Origin: JABJAG01 sp038137215
GTDB taxonomy: Bacteria > Pseudomonadota > Alphaproteobacteria > UBA6615
DNA length: 64,000 nt
Reading direction: 5' to 3'
Assembly (NCBI GenBank): GCA_038137215.1
Contig: JAYQBG010000011.1
Location: 1 to 64,000 of the forward strand
Shown here piece after piece: positions 35,401 to 44,842 of this stretch. A program made the position numbers and the translations under genes. How positions within the stretch are numbered: position 1 is the first letter of the stretch; the number at the start of each line of letters is the position of its first letter. The notes under the pieces are model-generated. The model was not told the DNA's origin. It saw only the letters and a program-made list of their open reading frames with translations, and searched no databases.

Positions 35401-36141
35401 TCAGGCTGCGTTGGCGGTCCCGAAAACCTTCGTTGCGAAGCTCGGGTAGCGCTCGGCGACCGCAGCGGCCACCGGCCCGCGCAACAGGGTGAGGGTGGCG
35501 TCATCGGGCGCGGGGGTTTCGGGCACCTGGTCCGGCGTCTCGAATTCAAAGCCGGTATGTTCATGAATCTCGTCCACCGTGTGACCGGGGTGCACACTGC
35601 GAAGGCGGAACCGTTTTGAGGCGTTGTCGTAATCGAAGACGCAACGCCCGGTGACCAGTGCGTGCGGACCGCCGGTGCGGTGGGTGGTTTCCTCGCTCAC
35701 CCCGGGCGCGCTGATAAAATCCACCTTGGAGACCAGAACCCGCGCTGTGTGTTCTTCGCGGAAAAGAATCACCCGCGGCACCAGGAAATAGAGATAGGCC
35801 GAGCCGAAGGAGCCCGGAAAACGCACCTTGGTGTCCGGGTAGTCGCCGATCCCGACGAGGTTGATATTCGCCTGACCGTCGATCTGGCCACCGCCGAGAA
35901 AGAAGGCATCGATCCGGCCCTGGGCGGCACAGTCGAACAATTCGCGCCCGCCATCCGTGAAGGGACTGTGGGCCTCGCTGCCCAGCATGGACACCCGCAA
36001 TGCGCCCCCGGACCGGGCCTGAGCCAGCAGTGCTGCCGATCCCGGGATGGGGGATTGCGCGCCGACCGCGACATGGCGCAGTCCGGCGAGCATGTCGGCG
36101 ACGGTCGCGATCAGCAGTTCCTCGTTCTGAAACTCGGCCAT
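35401..36141 (-). CDS. CoA-transferase subunit beta (IpdB-like)
   Basis: 246 residues. AVGAQSPIPGSAALLAQA, AFFLGGGQIDGQANINLVGIGDYPDTKVRFPGSFG and GGPHALVTGRCVFDYD follow the beta subunit of family I CoA-transferases, near IpdB, where the usual catalytic Glu segment is altered. A thioester-forming or ring-opening hydrolase role is possible. ATG 36141 overlaps the alpha stop (ATGA). Confidence 0.9.
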   Translation of the reverse strand: MAEFQNEELLIATVADMLAGLRHVAVGAQSPIPGSAALLAQARSGGALRVSMLGSEAHSPFTDGGRELFDCAAQGRIDAFFLGGGQIDGQANINLVGIGDYPDTKVRFPGSFGSAYLYFLVPRVILFREEHTARVLVSKVDFISAPGVSEETTHRTGGPHALVTGRCVFDYDNASKRFRLRSVHPGHTVDEIHEHTGFEFETPDQVPETPAPDDATLTLLRGPVAAAVAERYPSFATKVFGTANAA

Positions 36142-36965
36142 CACTCGGCAGCCTTCGCGCCATGGACGAACTCATCAATGTATCCGGCAAAGCCCTCTTC
36201 TGTCCTGGCGCGGGCCAGATAGTCGCGCAGATGCGCGTCATCGGGGCCGTAGCGCCCGAAGAGTCCGCAAGGCCAGGCGCCTTTTTCGGCTTCCGCGACG
36301 GCGGTCACATACAGCCCCGGAATTGTGCCGGGCGCGAGTTTCTCGTCGGCCAGCAGATCGCCGTCATAGATTTCTTCGGCTGTAACCATCGTGTCCTTTG
36401 CGGCATGGGCCATCAGCATCATCTCGCGGCGCACGCCGATCCAGACATTCCCGTGCCGGTCGGAAAGCGGGGCATGAATAAGCGTGATATCCGGCCGGAT
36501 TGCCTTCACCATCGCGATCGGACCGTCTTCCTCGCCGAAGGGATCGCTGCCGATCATCCAGTCATCGCGATGCGCCTCCAGATCGGAACCGACGATGCCG
36601 CGCACCGGCATAAAGGGGATGCCTTTCTCCGCCGCCGTCAGGCCCGCATGGATGGCCGGGCAGGTGCCGTCGATGATTTTCAGGGTTCCGGCCTTGATGG
36701 CGGCGGTGAAGCGTGGCGCCGGGCCGTATTCTTCCAGAGTCACGGCCGCCGTTTCGAGCGTTGCGACACAACCGGCGCCTATCAGCATATCGCCCTGGAA
36801 CCCGACCGAGGGGACGCCGACCAGGTGCAGATCCTTTGCATCGCGCGCAATCAGGGCACGCACCGTCGCCAAGGAGACTCCCGAGTAATCTGGGGCGAGG
36901 GCGACCTTCGCACCGTCGGGGATGCGTGCCGCCAGATCTTCAACGCTTGTCAGAAGGTCGCTCAA
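36141..36965 (-). CDS. CoA-transferase subunit alpha (IpdA-like)
   Basis: 274 residues. IPDGAKVALAPDYSGVSLATVRALI at the start, VGVPSVGFQGDMLIGAGCVATLETA and IHAPLSDRHGNVWIGVRREMMLMAHAAKDTMVTAEEI are the alpha-subunit blocks of family I CoA-transferases. It works with the subunit encoded next. The two sit between a D-threonine aldolase-like gene and an acyl-CoA dehydrogenase, suggesting a CoA-thioester catabolic route. Confidence 0.9.
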   Translation of the reverse strand: MSDLLTSVEDLAARIPDGAKVALAPDYSGVSLATVRALIARDAKDLHLVGVPSVGFQGDMLIGAGCVATLETAAVTLEEYGPAPRFTAAIKAGTLKIIDGTCPAIHAGLTAAEKGIPFMPVRGIVGSDLEAHRDDWMIGSDPFGEEDGPIAMVKAIRPDITLIHAPLSDRHGNVWIGVRREMMLMAHAAKDTMVTAEEIYDGDLLADEKLAPGTIPGLYVTAVAEAEKGAWPCGLFGRYGPDDAHLRDYLARARTEEGFAGYIDEFVHGAKAAE

Positions 36966-37041
36966 GGTCTTCCGTCGGGAATCGTTTCATGGAACCCGCA
37001 ATGTTAGATTGGTTGAAGCCAGGAATAAAGGAAGCCCGCCC

Positions 37042-38223
37042 ATGGATTTCGCGCTGTCGGACTCTGTCGCACGGTTCGCGGACACCGAAATCAGGCCTCA
37101 TATGCCGGAATTCAAGGCAACAGGTGCGTTTCCACACGCCATTGTCGAGAAGATGGGAGATGCAGGCTTCTTCGGGGCGGCCTTTCCCGAAGACCTCGGT
37201 GGCAGCAACGCGGGGTTTCTCGCGGTTTCGGCAATTTCCGCGATGATTTCACGTCTCGCACCGGAATTCGGCTACTGCATGAACATGCAGGCCATGACCT
37301 GTCCGTTCACGATCTTCAACTGGGGAACCGACGATCAGATATCCCGATTCGTGACCGACCTGATTGCGGGTCGGAAGGTCGGGATGTTTGCGCTCTCCGA
37401 GCCGGGCGGCGGGTCGGATGCGGCCGGCGCCATGAAGACCACCGCCACCCGTGATGGCGATGTCTATCGCCTGAACGGGTCGAAGCAGTGGATTACTTTT
37501 GCCAACGCGGCCGATACGGGCATCCTGTTCGCCAAGACCGACCCGGCGGCCGGCCATCGCGGCGTGACGGCCTTCATCGTCGAACCCAAATCCTTTCAAG
37601 GTTTCACGGCAAACCCCATCCCCATGACCGGATTGTCGCGATCGTTGTGTTCCAACGCGGTCTTTCTCGACGATTTTCCGGTGTCCGTGGAAAACCGGCT
37701 GGGCGCGGAAGGAGAGGGTTTCAAGATCGCCATGAACGCGCTGGAATATGGCCGTTTGACGGTTGCCTCCCGTTCGGTGGGCCTCGCCCAGGCCTGCCTC
37801 GACCACGCAGTCGATTACGCCAATGCCCGCATTGTCGGCGGCAGCCCCATCGGCGAACACCAGATGGTGTAGCATTTGATCGCGGATATGACCGTCAATA
37901 CCGAGGCGGCGCGACTGCTGGTGCACCGGATGGCCTGGCTGATGGATCGTGGTGAGGCGGCCAACCGTGCTGCCTCCCTTGCCAAATATGCTGCCGTGAA
38001 TGCGGCCAAGCATGCCGCGAACGCTGCCGCGGAGATTTTCGCCGGCTATGCAGTGGCCGATGAGTATCCGATCAAGAAGATCACCGCCTATGTGAATATG
38101 TTGGCTGTGGGCGAAGGAACGCCGAACGTGCAGCGTATCCTGATTGCTGAGGATGCGCTGGGGACAAAAGATGCCAATCGGCATCCGGTTCGCAATCGCC
38201 TTCGGGCCAATGATGTGGAATAA
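37042..38223 (+). pseudogene. acyl-CoA dehydrogenase interrupted by in-frame TAG
   Basis: The frame is 393 codons from ATG 37042 but contains TAG at codon 277 (37870..37872). The text reads GEHQMV-stop-HLIADM; the family has Q at this position (QMVQHLIADM), so CAG became TAG. Both halves fit acyl-CoA dehydrogenase: GMFALSEPGGGSDAAG (flavin and substrate loop) and QWITFANAADTGILF before the stop, the C-terminal helix bundle (AARLLVHRMAWLMDRGEAANRAASLAK) after. The usual dehydrogenase Glu near the C-terminus is not obvious. Nonsense mutation or readthrough cannot be told apart here. Confidence 0.8.
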
Positions 38224-38276
38224 ATAGGGTCAACCAAACGCATGCAGATGCGGATTTGTATCTTTGGAGAGAGACG

Positions 38277-40667
38277 ATGACCGATCAGGCCACCACCCCC
38301 GATTCCAGTGTTCTCGGACGACCCAACAGCTATATCGGCAAGGTCGTCCCGCGCCCCAATGTACGCAAGCTTGTGCGCGGCAAGGGCCAGTTTGTCGATG
38401 ATCTGAAACTGCCCCGGATGGTGCATGCCGTCTTCCTGCGCTCGCCCCATGCCAGCGCGATGATCAAGAACATCGATACCCGCGCGGCCAAGGACATGCC
38501 CGGTGTTGTGCGCGTGGTGACCGGCAAGGAACTGGCCGAGTATTGCGAGCCCTGGGTTGGAGTGCTGACCCATTTCAAGGGACTGAAATCGGCCCCGCAG
38601 CATGCGATCGCCGTCAACCAGGTGGCATGGCAGGGTGAGGCCGTTGCGGCCGTGGTCGCCTACAGCCGGGCCGAGGCGGAAGACGCCGCGGCGATGATCG
38701 AGGTCGAATATGACGTGCTGCCGGCGGTCACCGATGCGGAAACCGCCGACCATCCCGACACCCATGTCATCCATCCCGAGCTGGGCGACAACGTCGCCTT
38801 CGAGAACGGTGTTGAGGCCGGAGACGTGGATGCGGCCTTCGCGGACGCCCATCTGGTTGTCGAGGAGACCTTCCATTTCGACCGGCACACCGGCGTGACG
38901 CTGGAGCCGCGTGTGATGCTCGCCGACTATGACACGGCGGATGAAAAGCTGACCGTGCACATGTCTTTCCAGGCGCCTCACATGATGCAGCACATCTTTG
39001 CCAAGCACCTCAATGTGCCCGAGGGCGACGTGCGGGTGGTCTGCAAGGATGTGGGCGGGTCGTTCGGGATCAAGGTGCATGTTTATGCCGACGAAATGGC
39101 GACGGCCGCCCTGTCGAAGATGCTGGGCCGCCCGGTCAAGTTTTCTGCCGACCGGCTGGAATCTTTCCTGACCGATATACACGCCCGCGCCCACCGGGTG
39201 CACGGCAAGATGGCCTTCGATGCCGAGGGTGAGATCACCGCCATCGAAATCGACGACCTGACCGGTGTGGGACCGTACTCGATGTACCCGCGCACATCGG
39301 CGATGGAGGCGAACCAGGTCCTCAACTTCACCGGCGGCCCCTACAAGCACAAGAACTACCGGGCCAAGGCGAAGGTCGTCTTCCAGAACAAAAACGTGAT
39401 GTGCCAGTACCGTGCGGTCGGCCATCCGGTGGCCTTTGCCGTGACCGAGGCGCTGGTCGACAAGGGCGCTGTGGCGCTGGGGATCGACCCGGTCGATATC
39501 CGCCGGCGCAACCTCATCAGCGATGATGCCTATCCGACCAAGGGCGCGAGCGGCATTGCCTTTGAGGGGCTGTCCCATCATGCCTCGCTGAACAAGCTGA
39601 TGGACGCGATGGATTACGAGGCGATCAAGGCCGAGCGTGATTCTCTGCGTGAACAGGGCATTTATCGCGGGATCGGCTTTGCCGCCATGATCGAGCTGAC
39701 CAATCCGGGCGCGGCGATGTACGGCATCGGTGGTGCGCGGATTTCCTCTCAGGATGGCGCCCAGGTGCGGCTCGATTCTGCCGGGTCCATCATGGTGCAC
39801 ACTTCAATCACCGAACAGGGGCAGGGGACGGACGCGATCATCGCGCAGATCGCCGCCACGGCCTTCGGGACCACGCCGGACATGGTGAAGGTCGTCACCG
39901 GCGACACCGACCATGTGCCCACCGGGGGTGGGACCTGGGGGTCGCGCGGTGCGGGTATCGGTGGTGAAGCCGTGCTGCAGGCCGCCAAGGCGCTGCGCCA
40001 GAACATCAAGGAGATTGCCGGCCAGCTGCTCCAGGCCGACCCCGCGACTCTCGATATTCAGAAAGGCGTGATCGTCGATCTGGGCACCGAGAACGAACGC
40101 ATGGGCCTCGATGAACTGGCGCGGATTTCCTATTTCCGCTCCGACCTGATCCCCAAGGGCTTCCAGCCGGAACTCATGGCGACCCGCCATTTCGTGCCGC
40201 GCGAATACAACATCGCGTTCACCAACGGCATCCAGGCCTGTCATGTCGAGGTCGATCCGGAGATCGGTTTCGTGAAGATCCTCAAACACTGGGTGGTCGA
40301 GGATTGCGGCACGGTGATCAACCCGCAGCTTGTCGATGAACAGGTGCGCGGTGGTGTGATCCAGGGGCTCGGCGGAGCGCTGATGGAAGAATGCCGCTAC
40401 GACGAGCAGGGCAATATGGTGAACGCCAATATGGCCGATTACCTGGTGCCCATGGCTGGCGAGATGCCCGACATCATGGTCGGCCATGTGGAAACCCCGA
40501 CCAAGGATTCCGAGCTCGGTGCCAAGGGCGCTGGCGAAGCAGGCACGGCCGGGGCGCCGGGTGTGGTGATGAACGCCATCAATGATGCGCTCTCACCCTT
40601 CGATGTGCGCCTGTCCCATCAGCCGATCACGCCGGAGCGGATCATGAAGGCCCTGGGCAAGTTCTAG
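38277..40667 (+). CDS. molybdenum hydroxylase large subunit, xanthine dehydrogenase family (copy 1)
   Basis: 796 residues. The two N-terminal repeats (MVHAVFLRSPHASAMIKNIDT; AVNQVAWQGEAVAAVVAYSRAEAEDAAAMIEVEYD) and the Mo-binding part are family type. Key loops are MCQYRAVGHPVAFAVTEALVD and the C-terminal GAKGAGEAGTAGAPG, which holds the catalytic Glu. No CoxL AYRCSFR motif, so CO dehydrogenase form I is unlikely. The iron-sulfur and FAD subunits are absent nearby. It is paralogous to the next copy. Confidence 0.9.
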   Translation: MTDQATTPDSSVLGRPNSYIGKVVPRPNVRKLVRGKGQFVDDLKLPRMVHAVFLRSPHASAMIKNIDTRAAKDMPGVVRVVTGKELAEYCEPWVGVLTHFKGLKSAPQHAIAVNQVAWQGEAVAAVVAYSRAEAEDAAAMIEVEYDVLPAVTDAETADHPDTHVIHPELGDNVAFENGVEAGDVDAAFADAHLVVEETFHFDRHTGVTLEPRVMLADYDTADEKLTVHMSFQAPHMMQHIFAKHLNVPEGDVRVVCKDVGGSFGIKVHVYADEMATAALSKMLGRPVKFSADRLESFLTDIHARAHRVHGKMAFDAEGEITAIEIDDLTGVGPYSMYPRTSAMEANQVLNFTGGPYKHKNYRAKAKVVFQNKNVMCQYRAVGHPVAFAVTEALVDKGAVALGIDPVDIRRRNLISDDAYPTKGASGIAFEGLSHHASLNKLMDAMDYEAIKAERDSLREQGIYRGIGFAAMIELTNPGAAMYGIGGARISSQDGAQVRLDSAGSIMVHTSITEQGQGTDAIIAQIAATAFGTTPDMVKVVTGDTDHVPTGGGTWGSRGAGIGGEAVLQAAKALRQNIKEIAGQLLQADPATLDIQKGVIVDLGTENERMGLDELARISYFRSDLIPKGFQPELMATRHFVPREYNIAFTNGIQACHVEVDPEIGFVKILKHWVVEDCGTVINPQLVDEQVRGGVIQGLGGALMEECRYDEQGNMVNANMADYLVPMAGEMPDIMVGHVETPTKDSELGAKGAGEAGTAGAPGVVMNAINDALSPFDVRLSHQPITPERIMKALGKF

Positions 40668-40685
40668 AACGCGTCCATCCTCCAG

Positions 40686-40706
40686 GGGCGGGTTTGTAAC
40701 CCGCCC
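40686..40706. terminator. bidirectional stem-loop between convergent genes
   Basis: A perfect 9-bp palindrome, GGGCGGGTT TGT AACCCGCCC. It lies between the ends of the molybdenum hydroxylase gene and DUF983, which converge. No T-run follows on the plus strand, so attenuation strength is unclear. Confidence 0.55.
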
Positions 40707-40776
40707 GCCAGGGGGATGCGCAGGGCTTGGCAGGTTTGCTCGGGCAGGTTTGAAACCGGCCTCTACAGAGATTCCG

Positions 40777-41142
40777 TCACGAACTCTGTGCGCGGAGCGC
40801 CCAGATGGCGGCCATGAACAGCGCTTTCGCGCGTGGCAGCACCAGCAGGGACAGGCCGATCAGCATCGGGATCAGGATTGCAGCCATCTCCGCAGGCGAG
40901 AACAGTCCGCTTTTGGACATGGCGATCAGCACCGGGGCCATCACATGGCCGACGATCATGATGGTCAGCCAGGGCGCTGCATCGTCGGAGCGTATTTCCG
41001 ACCAGTTTTCTTGGCATTCGGGACAGGACTCCACCTGCTTGAGGTAGGCCCGGAACAAGGCCGCCCGTCCGCAACGCGGGCACCGGCCCAGCAGGCCGCG
41101 CCCCAGTGCCGACCACAGATTTCGCTTTTCGCCGCGATCCAT
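40777..41142 (-). CDS. DUF983 family membrane protein
   Basis: 121 residues: a zinc-ribbon-like start (GRCPRCGRAALFRAYLKQVESCPECQENW, two CxxC pairs) followed by two membrane helices (LTIMIVGHVMAPVLIAMS and AAILIPMLIGLSLLVLPRAKAL). This layout is DUF983, often near cytochrome oxidase or housekeeping genes. Function unknown. It sits between the two molybdenum hydroxylase genes. Confidence 0.9.
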   Translation of the reverse strand: MDRGEKRNLWSALGRGLLGRCPRCGRAALFRAYLKQVESCPECQENWSEIRSDDAAPWLTIMIVGHVMAPVLIAMSKSGLFSPAEMAAILIPMLIGLSLLVLPRAKALFMAAIWALRAQSS

Positions 41143-41303
41143 GTTTCGTCTCTCCGAAAGAAAAATCTAAGCGCGGGTATAGCACGGGAAAACGCGTCCC
41201 GGCGGGTGGGCGGCGAGATGCCGCAACCGTGTCCGGGCGCCTTTGATTCGTCCGGCCGAACTCTCTACTCTTCCGCCAACCAATAATCCAAGGGCGGAAA
41301 ACC

Positions 41304-43694
41304 ATGAGCGTTGCAGACCACAGTGATGAAGGCAGCGTCCTCGACCGTGAGGACAGCGTGATCGGCAAGACCGTCCCGCGCGCGAATGCGGCGCGTCTGG
41401 TGGCCGGCCAGGGGAAATATGTCGATGACCTGACCCTGCCCCGCATGGTGCACGTGGTCTATTTCCGCTCACCCTACGCCCATGCGCGGATCGTCTCGAT
41501 CAATGACGAGGCCGCGCTCGCCAGCCCGGGTGTGATCCGGGTGTTTACGGGCAAGGATATTGCTGAGGTCTGCACCTCCTGGGTGGGAACGCTTGCCCAC
41601 TTCAAGGGGATGAAATCCGCCCCGCAGCACGCCATGGCAGTGGATCGGGCCTGCTGGCAGGGGGAGCCGGTGGCAGCCGTCGTCGCCCATAGTCGCGCTG
41701 AAGCCGAGGATGCTGTTGAACTGCTGGAGGTCGAGTTCGAGGAACTGACCGTGCTGGCCGATCCGGAAGTGGTGTTGGATGAGGGCGCCTATGTCATGCA
41801 TCCGGACCTGGGGGACAACCTGCTCTTCGAGATGAACCACGATATCGGCGACACGGAAAAGGCCTTCGCGGATGCCGCCGTGGTCGTCGAACAGACCCTG
41901 AATTTCGGGCGGCACACGGGTGTGTGCCCGGAATCCCGGGCGATCATCGCCGACTATCACTCCTCCGAGCACCGGCTGACGGCCTACCACTCCCACCAGG
42001 CGCCGCACATGATGCAGGATCTGTTTGCCCGCCATCTCGATATTCCCAACCAGAATGTCCGGATCGTGTGTGGCGATGTGGGGGGCGCCTATGGCGTCAA
42101 GGGACATACCTATCCCGACGAGATGTCCACGGCGGCGATTTCCAAAATCATGAAGCGGCCGGTGAAGTTCGTCGCCGACCGGATTGAGTCCTTCCTGACC
42201 GATCTGCATGCCCGCGATCACCGCGCCCATGTACGCGCCGCCTTTGCCGAAGACGGTGAACTGCTCGCCATCGAGATGGACGATCTAACCGGGGTCGGTG
42301 CCTATTCCATGTACCCCCGCACCAGCGCGCTTGAGGCCCTGCAGGTCATCAATTATGTGGGCGCGCCCTACAACCATCAGAACTACAAGGCGCGCTCCCA
42401 GGTCGTGTTCCAGAACAAGACGCCGATGAGCCAGTACCGCGCCGTCGGCCATCCGGTCGCGGTGGCGATCACCGAGACCCTGATGGAAGAAGGTGCGCGC
42501 AAGCTCCGCATGGATCCGGTGGATATTCGCCGCCGGAACCTGATGAAGGATGACAGCTATCCGCGGGACTTCATCACCGGTCTGAAGATGGAGGCTCTGT
42601 CCCACGAAGCCTCCCTCGACAAGCTGATGACCATGTTCGACTACAAGGCCTTCCGTGAGGAACAGGCGCGCTTGCGCGAGCAGGGCATATATCGCGGGAT
42701 CGGTTTTGCCACGCTCGTCGAGATGACCAACCCAGGCCCGCATACCTATGGCCTGGGCGGTGCGCGCATTTCTTCCCAGGACGGTGCGGCCGCGCGGATG
42801 GATGCCTCGGGTGCCGTGATCGTTCAGACCAGCATCACCGAACAGGGACAGGGCAGCGAGGCTGTGATCCAGCAGGTCACGGCCAGCGCCTTCGGCACCA
42901 CGCCGGATAAGGTGAAGGTGATCTCCGGCGATACGGACAACGTACCGGTGGGCTGGGGTGCGGGTGGTTCGGGCGGTGCCGGCATCGCCGGTGAAGCCGC
43001 GCTGCAGGCCGCGAAGGCCCTGCGTCACAATGTGCTCGATGTGGCGGCCATTCTGCTGCAGGCTGAAGCGGCCACGCTCGATATCCGGAAAGGGATCGTG
43101 GTGGACCGCGCCACCGGCGAGGAGCGGATGCCGCTCGAAGAGGTGGCTCGTGTCGCTTATTTCCGCCCCGATACGCTGCCCCAGGATTTCCAGTCAGAGA
43201 TGATGGCCACCCGCCACTACATTCCGAAGAAGTATCCGGTGGCCATGACCAACAGTTTCCAAGCGGTGACCGTCGAGGTCGATCCGGATGTGGGAACCGT
43301 CAAGCTGCTCAAATTCTACTGCGTCGAAGATTGCGGCAAGGTCATCAACCCGCTGCTGGTCGACGAACAGGTCCGCGGTTCGATCGTGCAGGGGATCGGC
43401 GGGGTGATGTTCGAGGAGTGCCGCTATGATCTGGACGGCAATTTCCTGAACGCGAACATGGCCGATTATCTGGTGCCCATGGCGGGTGAGATGCCGGATA
43501 TCGAGATTGGCCATATCGAGACACTGACCAGGGAATCCGAACTCGGCGCCAAGGGTGCGGGTGAGGCCGGCACCGCCGGTGCGCCCGGCGCGATCCTCAA
43601 CGCCATCAACGATGCGCTCAGTCCGTTCGGCGCGACCGTGCTGGACCAGCCGGTCTCACCGGAGCGGGTGCTGAAAGCACTCGGCAAGTATTAG
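41304..43694 (+). CDS. molybdenum hydroxylase large subunit, xanthine dehydrogenase family (copy 2)
   Basis: 796 residues, exactly the length of the copy at 38277 and similar throughout (e.g. MSQYRAVGHPVAVAITETLME; same GAKGAGEAGTAGAPG end). Catalytic Glu loop and Mo cofactor motifs are kept. The GST gene follows after 11 bases, so they are one operon. The small and medium subunits are missing here as well, so each copy must find partners elsewhere or act on its own. Confidence 0.9.
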   Translation: MSVADHSDEGSVLDREDSVIGKTVPRANAARLVAGQGKYVDDLTLPRMVHVVYFRSPYAHARIVSINDEAALASPGVIRVFTGKDIAEVCTSWVGTLAHFKGMKSAPQHAMAVDRACWQGEPVAAVVAHSRAEAEDAVELLEVEFEELTVLADPEVVLDEGAYVMHPDLGDNLLFEMNHDIGDTEKAFADAAVVVEQTLNFGRHTGVCPESRAIIADYHSSEHRLTAYHSHQAPHMMQDLFARHLDIPNQNVRIVCGDVGGAYGVKGHTYPDEMSTAAISKIMKRPVKFVADRIESFLTDLHARDHRAHVRAAFAEDGELLAIEMDDLTGVGAYSMYPRTSALEALQVINYVGAPYNHQNYKARSQVVFQNKTPMSQYRAVGHPVAVAITETLMEEGARKLRMDPVDIRRRNLMKDDSYPRDFITGLKMEALSHEASLDKLMTMFDYKAFREEQARLREQGIYRGIGFATLVEMTNPGPHTYGLGGARISSQDGAAARMDASGAVIVQTSITEQGQGSEAVIQQVTASAFGTTPDKVKVISGDTDNVPVGWGAGGSGGAGIAGEAALQAAKALRHNVLDVAAILLQAEAATLDIRKGIVVDRATGEERMPLEEVARVAYFRPDTLPQDFQSEMMATRHYIPKKYPVAMTNSFQAVTVEVDPDVGTVKLLKFYCVEDCGKVINPLLVDEQVRGSIVQGIGGVMFEECRYDLDGNFLNANMADYLVPMAGEMPDIEIGHIETLTRESELGAKGAGEAGTAGAPGAILNAINDALSPFGATVLDQPVSPERVLKALGKY

Positions 43695-43705
43695 GAGACG
43701 CCGCC

Positions 43706-44398
43706 ATGTCCGATGTCGAGATTATCAGTTCTGCCACCTGTCCCTTCGCGCAGCGTACGCGGATGGCGCTGATCGAGAAGGGGATCGACTTCGATCTGAC
43801 CGCGATCGATCTGAGCGACAAGCCAGACTGGTTTCTGAAAATTTCACCCTATGGCAAGGTTCCGGTACTCCGTCACGACGGCGCGGTGATCTTCGAATCC
43901 GCCGTGATCAACGAGTACCTCGAAGAGGTGTTTCCCGAGCGGCCGCTGTTGCCGCGTGGCCCGGTCCGCCGGGCCCAGGCGCGCATCTGGATCGACTTCG
44001 CCAATGTCCGTTTCACGCCGCATGTCTACAAACTGATGCTGGCGCAGGAGGCCGATGCCCAGGCATTTCAGGCGGAACGGCTCACCAACGCGCTTCTGAT
44101 GATGGAGCACGAGGGGCTGGGCAAGCTGGGGGACGGATCCTACTGGCTGGGGGATGACATCAGCCTCGTGGACTTGACCTTCCTGCCCCATATGCAGCGC
44201 CTTGGCGTGCTGGCGCATTACCGCGACTTCCAGACTCCCGAGGAATGCGTGCTGCTCAAGGGCTGGCTTCAGCTGATGAGCCAGCGTCCCTCGGTGATGG
44301 AGGGGTCGGCCTCGCTCGATGTCCTGATCGAGAACTGGCGCAAATACGCCGAAAACACCTCGACCGGCACCACCGCCGACGATATGCGCGCGGCCTAG
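43706..44398 (+). CDS. glutathione S-transferase family protein
   Basis: 230 residues. The thioredoxin-like N-terminal half has SSATCPFAQRTRMALIEKGIDF with the active CPFA cysteine, then KVPVLRHDGAVIFESAVINEYLEEVF (cis-Pro and ES glutathione-binding residues). The C-terminal helical domain is normal. It follows the molybdenum hydroxylase by 11 bases. A role in glutathione-dependent processing of an organic acid or detoxification is inference. Confidence 0.92.
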   Translation: MSDVEIISSATCPFAQRTRMALIEKGIDFDLTAIDLSDKPDWFLKISPYGKVPVLRHDGAVIFESAVINEYLEEVFPERPLLPRGPVRRAQARIWIDFANVRFTPHVYKLMLAQEADAQAFQAERLTNALLMMEHEGLGKLGDGSYWLGDDISLVDLTFLPHMQRLGVLAHYRDFQTPEECVLLKGWLQLMSQRPSVMEGSASLDVLIENWRKYAENTSTGTTADDMRAA

Positions 44399-44414
44399 CT
44401 ACGTTCTTGCCCAG

Positions 44415-44457
44415 CATCCTTCGAGACGCATCGCTTTGCGATGCTCCTCAGGATGAG
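44415..44457. repeat. palindromic intergenic repeat
   Basis: CATCCTTCGAGACGCATCGC TTT GCGATGCTCCTCAGGATG: an inner GCATCGC/GCGATGC hairpin inside an outer CATCCT/AGGATG pair. It is a type widespread in alphaproteobacterial genomes. It is in the 44399-44842 interval, which also holds a small lipoprotein ORF. Confidence 0.65.
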
Positions 44458-44615
44458 GCCGTTAACTTTCCGCCAGCGGGCACATCCCGGCGACGGGCGA
44501 GGGCACCAGCAGGGTGGTTTCCTGGGACACCATCAGGGGCCGGATTTTGGCCAGATGGGCATCCCAGTCCGCGCGCGCATAGTTGGCCTTTCGAATCTCG
44601 TCGCGCTGGGCGACG

Positions 44616-44744
44616 TCATCTTTGTTCGCTGTATCGGTCCAGATAACTTTGCCCAGACGTTGTCTGAACACCGGCTGAGCAAGCCGCGAGCAGTACTGCC
44701 GCAGCACTGAAGAGTGATGCTTTGAAGATCGTCGTGCGTTTCAT
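44616..44744 (-). CDS. small predicted lipoprotein, possibly frameshifted
   Basis: 42 residues from ATG 44744, which follows a strong GGAGG. It has a lipobox signal (AAAVLLAAC near residue 22) and then a short polar tail, so it is probably exported and anchored. The frame ends at TGA 44616-44618. An adjacent frame stays open to 44462 (DTANKDDVAQRDEIRKANYA), which could be its displaced C-terminus. No family recognised. Confidence 0.45.
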   Translation of the reverse strand: MKRTTIFKASLFSAAAVLLAACSAGVQTTSGQSYLDRYSEQR

Positions 44745-44842
44745 GGTGTCCTCCCACATGTTTTCGCGCGGACACATGTGGGTATCGTTTGCGGCGGAAG
44801 GGGGACAAAAATTTGAAAGATTGGGACGGGTTGGCCTGATTT

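Noticed and set aside
44616..44618. UGA of the small lipoprotein as selenocysteine
   Set aside because: Readthrough gives Arg/Gly-rich sequence without family features, and no cysteine partner is near.
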